Positions 31,262 to 33,451 of a stretch of 33,451 nucleotides of DNA are shown in pieces (position 1 is the stretch's first letter; every line of letters begins with the position of its first letter). A program made the position numbers and the translations under genes. This DNA comes from a bacterium (GTDB taxonomy: Bacteria > Planctomycetota > UBA11346), in assembly GCA_020049615.1 (NCBI GenBank), contig JAIFKN010000248.1:1-33451 (forward strand). The letters are read 5' to 3'. A model generated the notes under the pieces. The model had not been told where the DNA came from. It searched no databases and saw only the letters and a list, made by a program, of their open reading frames with translations.

Positions 31262-32302
31262 ATGGATCGACCTGACAAGCCGACCTCCGTCTCCACCATG
31301 GTGCCTGGCCGGCCGATCGGCCGTGGTACGCTGCAGATGCTGCTGCTCAGCGAACGCTCGCGCAGCGGCCGGCGGCTCCTGCTGGTCTCTGCTCTGTTCC
31401 TGGCCGTGTGCGGCGTGCTCGCCTGGCTGTTGTGGCGGCAAGGCAGCGCACAGGGCAACTCGCTTGCCGAACTGGAAAGACTGCAGGGCCAGTTGCACGC
31501 CCAGGAGCAGGCCGCTGCCGACGCGAGCGGGCTGCGTACCAAGCTGGCGGCGCTGGAGTCCAAGCTGGCGGCCAGCGGTGCCACTGCCGACTGGCCGGAG
31601 ATGGCCAAGCGGCACGAACGCGGCCTGTTCCTCTGCCTGGGCATTAACGCGAAAAGCAAGCAGGTGGCCCTGGGCACCGCCTTCGTCGTCGATGCGGAGA
31701 AGCGCATCCTGGTGACCAACGCGCACGTCGCCCTCGAGGTGACGCGCATGCCGGTGACCCGCTTCGTCCAATCCGGCAGCGGCGAGCCGTTCACGATGGA
31801 GGGGATCTCGGTGCATCCACGCTGGAATGACGGCAAGGGGCCCGATCTCGCGCTGGTGCGGCTCACATCCAAGGCTGCTGGCAAGTTGACCGCTCTCGAA
31901 CTGCAACCGGCTGATCAATTGCGCGGCATGAAAGCCGGCATCCAGGTCGGCTCGCTCGGCTTCCCTGGCGAGTTGGCCGCCCGCTACCTCAGTGCGGCGG
32001 CGGACGACCGCTTGCCGGGAGTCGTGCCCACGTTCAAGACCGGCTGGATCGGGCGCATCACCGGCCCCGACGGCGTGCCGGCCGAGGCCTCCTCCGCCCG
32101 CCTGATCCAGCACTCCGCCAGCCTGTCGAAGGGCACCTCCGGCTCGCCCCTGTTCGACGCCTCGGGCAAGGTGGTGGCGGTCTCCTTCGCCGGCATCGGC
32201 TCGCGTACCTCGGCCGCCGCCGGCGACATGTCCTCGGCCCAGATCGGCTTCGCCATCCGCGCCGACGAGGTGCGGGAACTGCTTGCCAGCACCGGCTGGT
32301 AG
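31262..32302 (+). CDS. Membrane-anchored trypsin-like serine protease
   Basis: This 346-residue protein has a short cytoplasmic N-terminus, one membrane helix (about 39-58), a coiled-coil stretch ([15 protein letters not shown] to [11 protein letters not shown], about 67-104) and an exported chymotrypsin-fold protease domain. The triad is His155 in VTNAHVA, Asp195 in PDLALVRL and Ser293 in GTSGSPLFD. No PDZ domain follows, unlike DegP/DegS/HtrA. It probably acts on cell-envelope proteins. The ATG is three bases after the GH63 stop, so both are probably on one transcript. The coiled coil could mediate oligomers or recruit a substrate; this is inference. Confidence 0.88.
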   Translation: MDRPDKPTSVSTMVPGRPIGRGTLQMLLLSERSRSGRRLLLVSALFLAVCGVLAWLLWRQGSAQGNSLAELERLQGQLHAQEQAAADASGLRTKLAALESKLAASGATADWPEMAKRHERGLFLCLGINAKSKQVALGTAFVVDAEKRILVTNAHVALEVTRMPVTRFVQSGSGEPFTMEGISVHPRWNDGKGPDLALVRLTSKAAGKLTALELQPADQLRGMKAGIQVGSLGFPGELAARYLSAAADDRLPGVVPTFKTGWIGRITGPDGVPAEASSARLIQHSASLSKGTSGSPLFDASGKVVAVSFAGIGSRTSAAAGDMSSAQIGFAIRADEVRELLASTGW

Positions 32303-32328
32303 ACTCTAACCAACTGCAAGGACCATCC

Positions 32329-33033
32329 ATGAACCTTACCTCCCGCGCGACCGCTGAACTCATCGGCACCTTCTGGCTGGTCCTCGGCGGCTGCGGCAGC
32401 GCCGTCCTTGCCGCCGCCTTCCCCGGCGTCGGCATCGGCCTGCTCGGGGTCTCCATCGCCTTCGGTCTGACCGTGGTGACGATGGCCTATGCCATCGGCC
32501 ACGTCTCGGGCTGCCACCTCAACCCGGCGGTGTCGATCGGCCTGGCTGTCGGTGGCCGCTTCAAGGCGAGCGAGCTTCCGGCCTACATCATCGCCCAGGT
32601 CGTCGGAGCGGTGCTCGCGGCCGGCGTGCTCTATCTCATCGCCAGCGGCAAGGCCGGCTTCGATCTGGCCGGCGGCTTCGCCTCCAACGGCTACGCCGAG
32701 CATTCGCCCGGCCAGTACAGCCTGCTGGCCAGCGCCGTATGCGAGGTCGTGATGACGGCCGTGTTCCTCTTCGTCATCATGGGCGCGACCGACGCCCGCG
32801 CCCCGGCGGGCTTCGCGCCGATCGCCATCGGCCTGACCCTGGCGCTGATCCATCTCGTCAGCATCCCGGTGACCAACACCTCGGTGAACCCGGCGCGCAG
32901 CACCGGTCCGGCCCTGTTCGTCGGCGGCTGGGCCCTGTCCCAGCTCTGGCTCTTCTGGGTCGCCCCGATCGTGGGGGCGGTGATCGGCGCCGTGGCCTAC
33001 CGAGCTGTGGCGAAGGCTCCGACCGGGACGTGA
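32329..33033 (+). CDS. aqpZ: Aquaporin Z water channel
   Basis: This 234-residue inner-membrane channel moves water along osmotic gradients. It has six membrane helices and both pore loops, HLNPAVS (Asn65) and SVNPARS (Asn187). The selectivity filter is that of water-specific AqpZ: Phe45, His175, Thr184 and Arg190. [28 protein letters not shown] and [14 protein letters not shown] closely follow the E. coli protein, which has 231 residues. AAGGA six bases before ATG 32329 fixes the start. It begins 26 bases after the protease gene stops and may share its transcript, although its own ribosome site allows independent translation. Confidence 0.97.
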   Translation: MNLTSRATAELIGTFWLVLGGCGSAVLAAAFPGVGIGLLGVSIAFGLTVVTMAYAIGHVSGCHLNPAVSIGLAVGGRFKASELPAYIIAQVVGAVLAAGVLYLIASGKAGFDLAGGFASNGYAEHSPGQYSLLASAVCEVVMTAVFLFVIMGATDARAPAGFAPIAIGLTLALIHLVSIPVTNTSVNPARSTGPALFVGGWALSQLWLFWVAPIVGAVIGAVAYRAVAKAPTGT

Positions 33034-33228
33034 TCGTGGTCGGGGGCGGCGTCGAACGGCCGTATCATGGACACGAATAGCGGGCCCGTGTGGTGACGGC
33101 AGGTCATACGCGCATGGCGGTAGTAGTTGCTGCTCGAGTACAGTCCTGAACGTCATTCTGTGAAGCTTGATGGTCCCTGCGCTTGCGCGTCTCTCGGGCG
33201 CCAGTTATCCAAGCTGCACGAGGTTCCC

Positions 33229-33399
33229 ATGTCATTCGCATCCGCCCCCCGTCTCTTCGCACTTGCCGCACTCGGATGCGTGCTGCTGCCCGCTGCCGAA
33301 CTCGAGGCCAGCTATCACTGCTGTCCAACTAAGGAAGTCCGGTTTCGACTAAACGCATGGTATGTGCTGGTCAAGCGGATCCCGGACTCGGGTGGCTGA
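33229..33399 (+). CDS. Very small secreted-looking ORF
   Basis: I do not recognise this 56-residue ORF. It opens with a plausible signal peptide, APRLFALAALGCVLLPAA, with cleavage near LEA-SYH. The short mature part contains two adjacent cysteines (YHCCPTKEVRF) and several basic residues. GAGG lies five bases before ATG 33229. A normal secreted protein would be longer, so this could be the remnant of a decayed gene, a genuine small exported peptide or a chance frame; composition is less GC-rich than nearby genes. The remaining 52 bases to the window end show nothing I can name. Confidence 0.4.
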   Translation: MSFASAPRLFALAALGCVLLPAAELEASYHCCPTKEVRFRLNAWYVLVKRIPDSGG

Positions 33400-33451
33400 A
33401 GACATAGGAGAGCGAGCGTCACCGCGTTGGTCGCCCGGCCCCCTTGACCCC

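Noticed and set aside
28550..32113. A 1187-codon open frame on the minus strand opposite the GH63 and protease genes
   Set aside because: It is antisense to genes with complete family motifs and its translation is His/Arg/Gly/Ala-rich without recognisable domains. Long antisense frames are expected at this GC content.
32995..33050. Imperfect hairpin overlapping the aqpZ stop codon (CGACC/GGTCG with an inner ACG/CGT)
   Set aside because: The stem is interrupted by a three-base bulge and has no T-tract; such pairings are common in GC-rich DNA.

Overview
The window is GC-rich DNA with 25 supported protein genes, one of them cut by the left edge. I see no rRNA, tRNA, CRISPR array, transposase or attachment site. 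Several features point to the PVC superphylum, most likely Planctomycetota or a Lentisphaerota/Verrucomicrobiota-like lineage. These are an H-x9-DG (DUF1559-type) prepilin, many pseudopilin-like genes, FHA and dCache serine/threonine kinases, and a URO-D-like protein and Gfo/Idh/MocA dehydrogenase close to glycoside hydrolases. The assignment rests on gene style only; no marker gene is present. No gene-free stretch exceeds 300 bases; the longest (about 140 to 195 bases) are 2573-2713, 18854-19008 and 33034-33228.

Layout. (1) 1-2572, minus strand: three coupled oxidoreductases, a Gfo/Idh/MocA protein, a classical SDR and a quinone-reductase-like MDR protein that runs off the window. (2) 2714-10933, plus strand: six genes, each overlapping the next by 4 to 11 bases. 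Their order matches the G-(G)-H-I-J-K pseudopilins of type II secretion, but the H-like and K-like members are greatly enlarged (534 and 1139 residues), and no secretin, ATPase or platform gene lies beside them. (3) 11019-18024: sugar use, with a GH42 beta-galactosidase, a converging URO-D-family gene, a GH94 disaccharide phosphorylase and an MFS transporter. A short CTAG-centred motif recurs upstream of genes in regions 1 and 3.

(4) 18011-28476, about 10 kb all on the minus strand. Read in transcription order it holds a lipoprotein with a C-terminal membrane helix, overlapping a dCache sensor kinase; a small exported protein; a soluble kinase-FHA protein; an H-x9-DG prepilin with its own promoter; an 815-residue helical protein of unknown function; a soluble secretin-N0-like periplasmic protein; and two Hsp20 chaperones. 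A near-consensus sigma-54 promoter precedes the Hsp20 pair. (5) 28559-33033, plus strand: a long GH63 glucosidase, a membrane-anchored trypsin-like protease and aquaporin Z, then a very small secreted-looking ORF at 33229.

Taken together, the window combines a sugar-catabolic locus, a cell-surface or secretion module made of pseudopilins, a phosphorylation-signalling module and a stress module. The most unusual parts are the enlarged pseudopilin cassette, the overlapping lipoprotein/kinase pair beside a stand-alone secretin N0-like protein, the palindrome inside the prepilin promoter with its apparently leaderless start, and the sigma-54 promoter of the Hsp20 pair.
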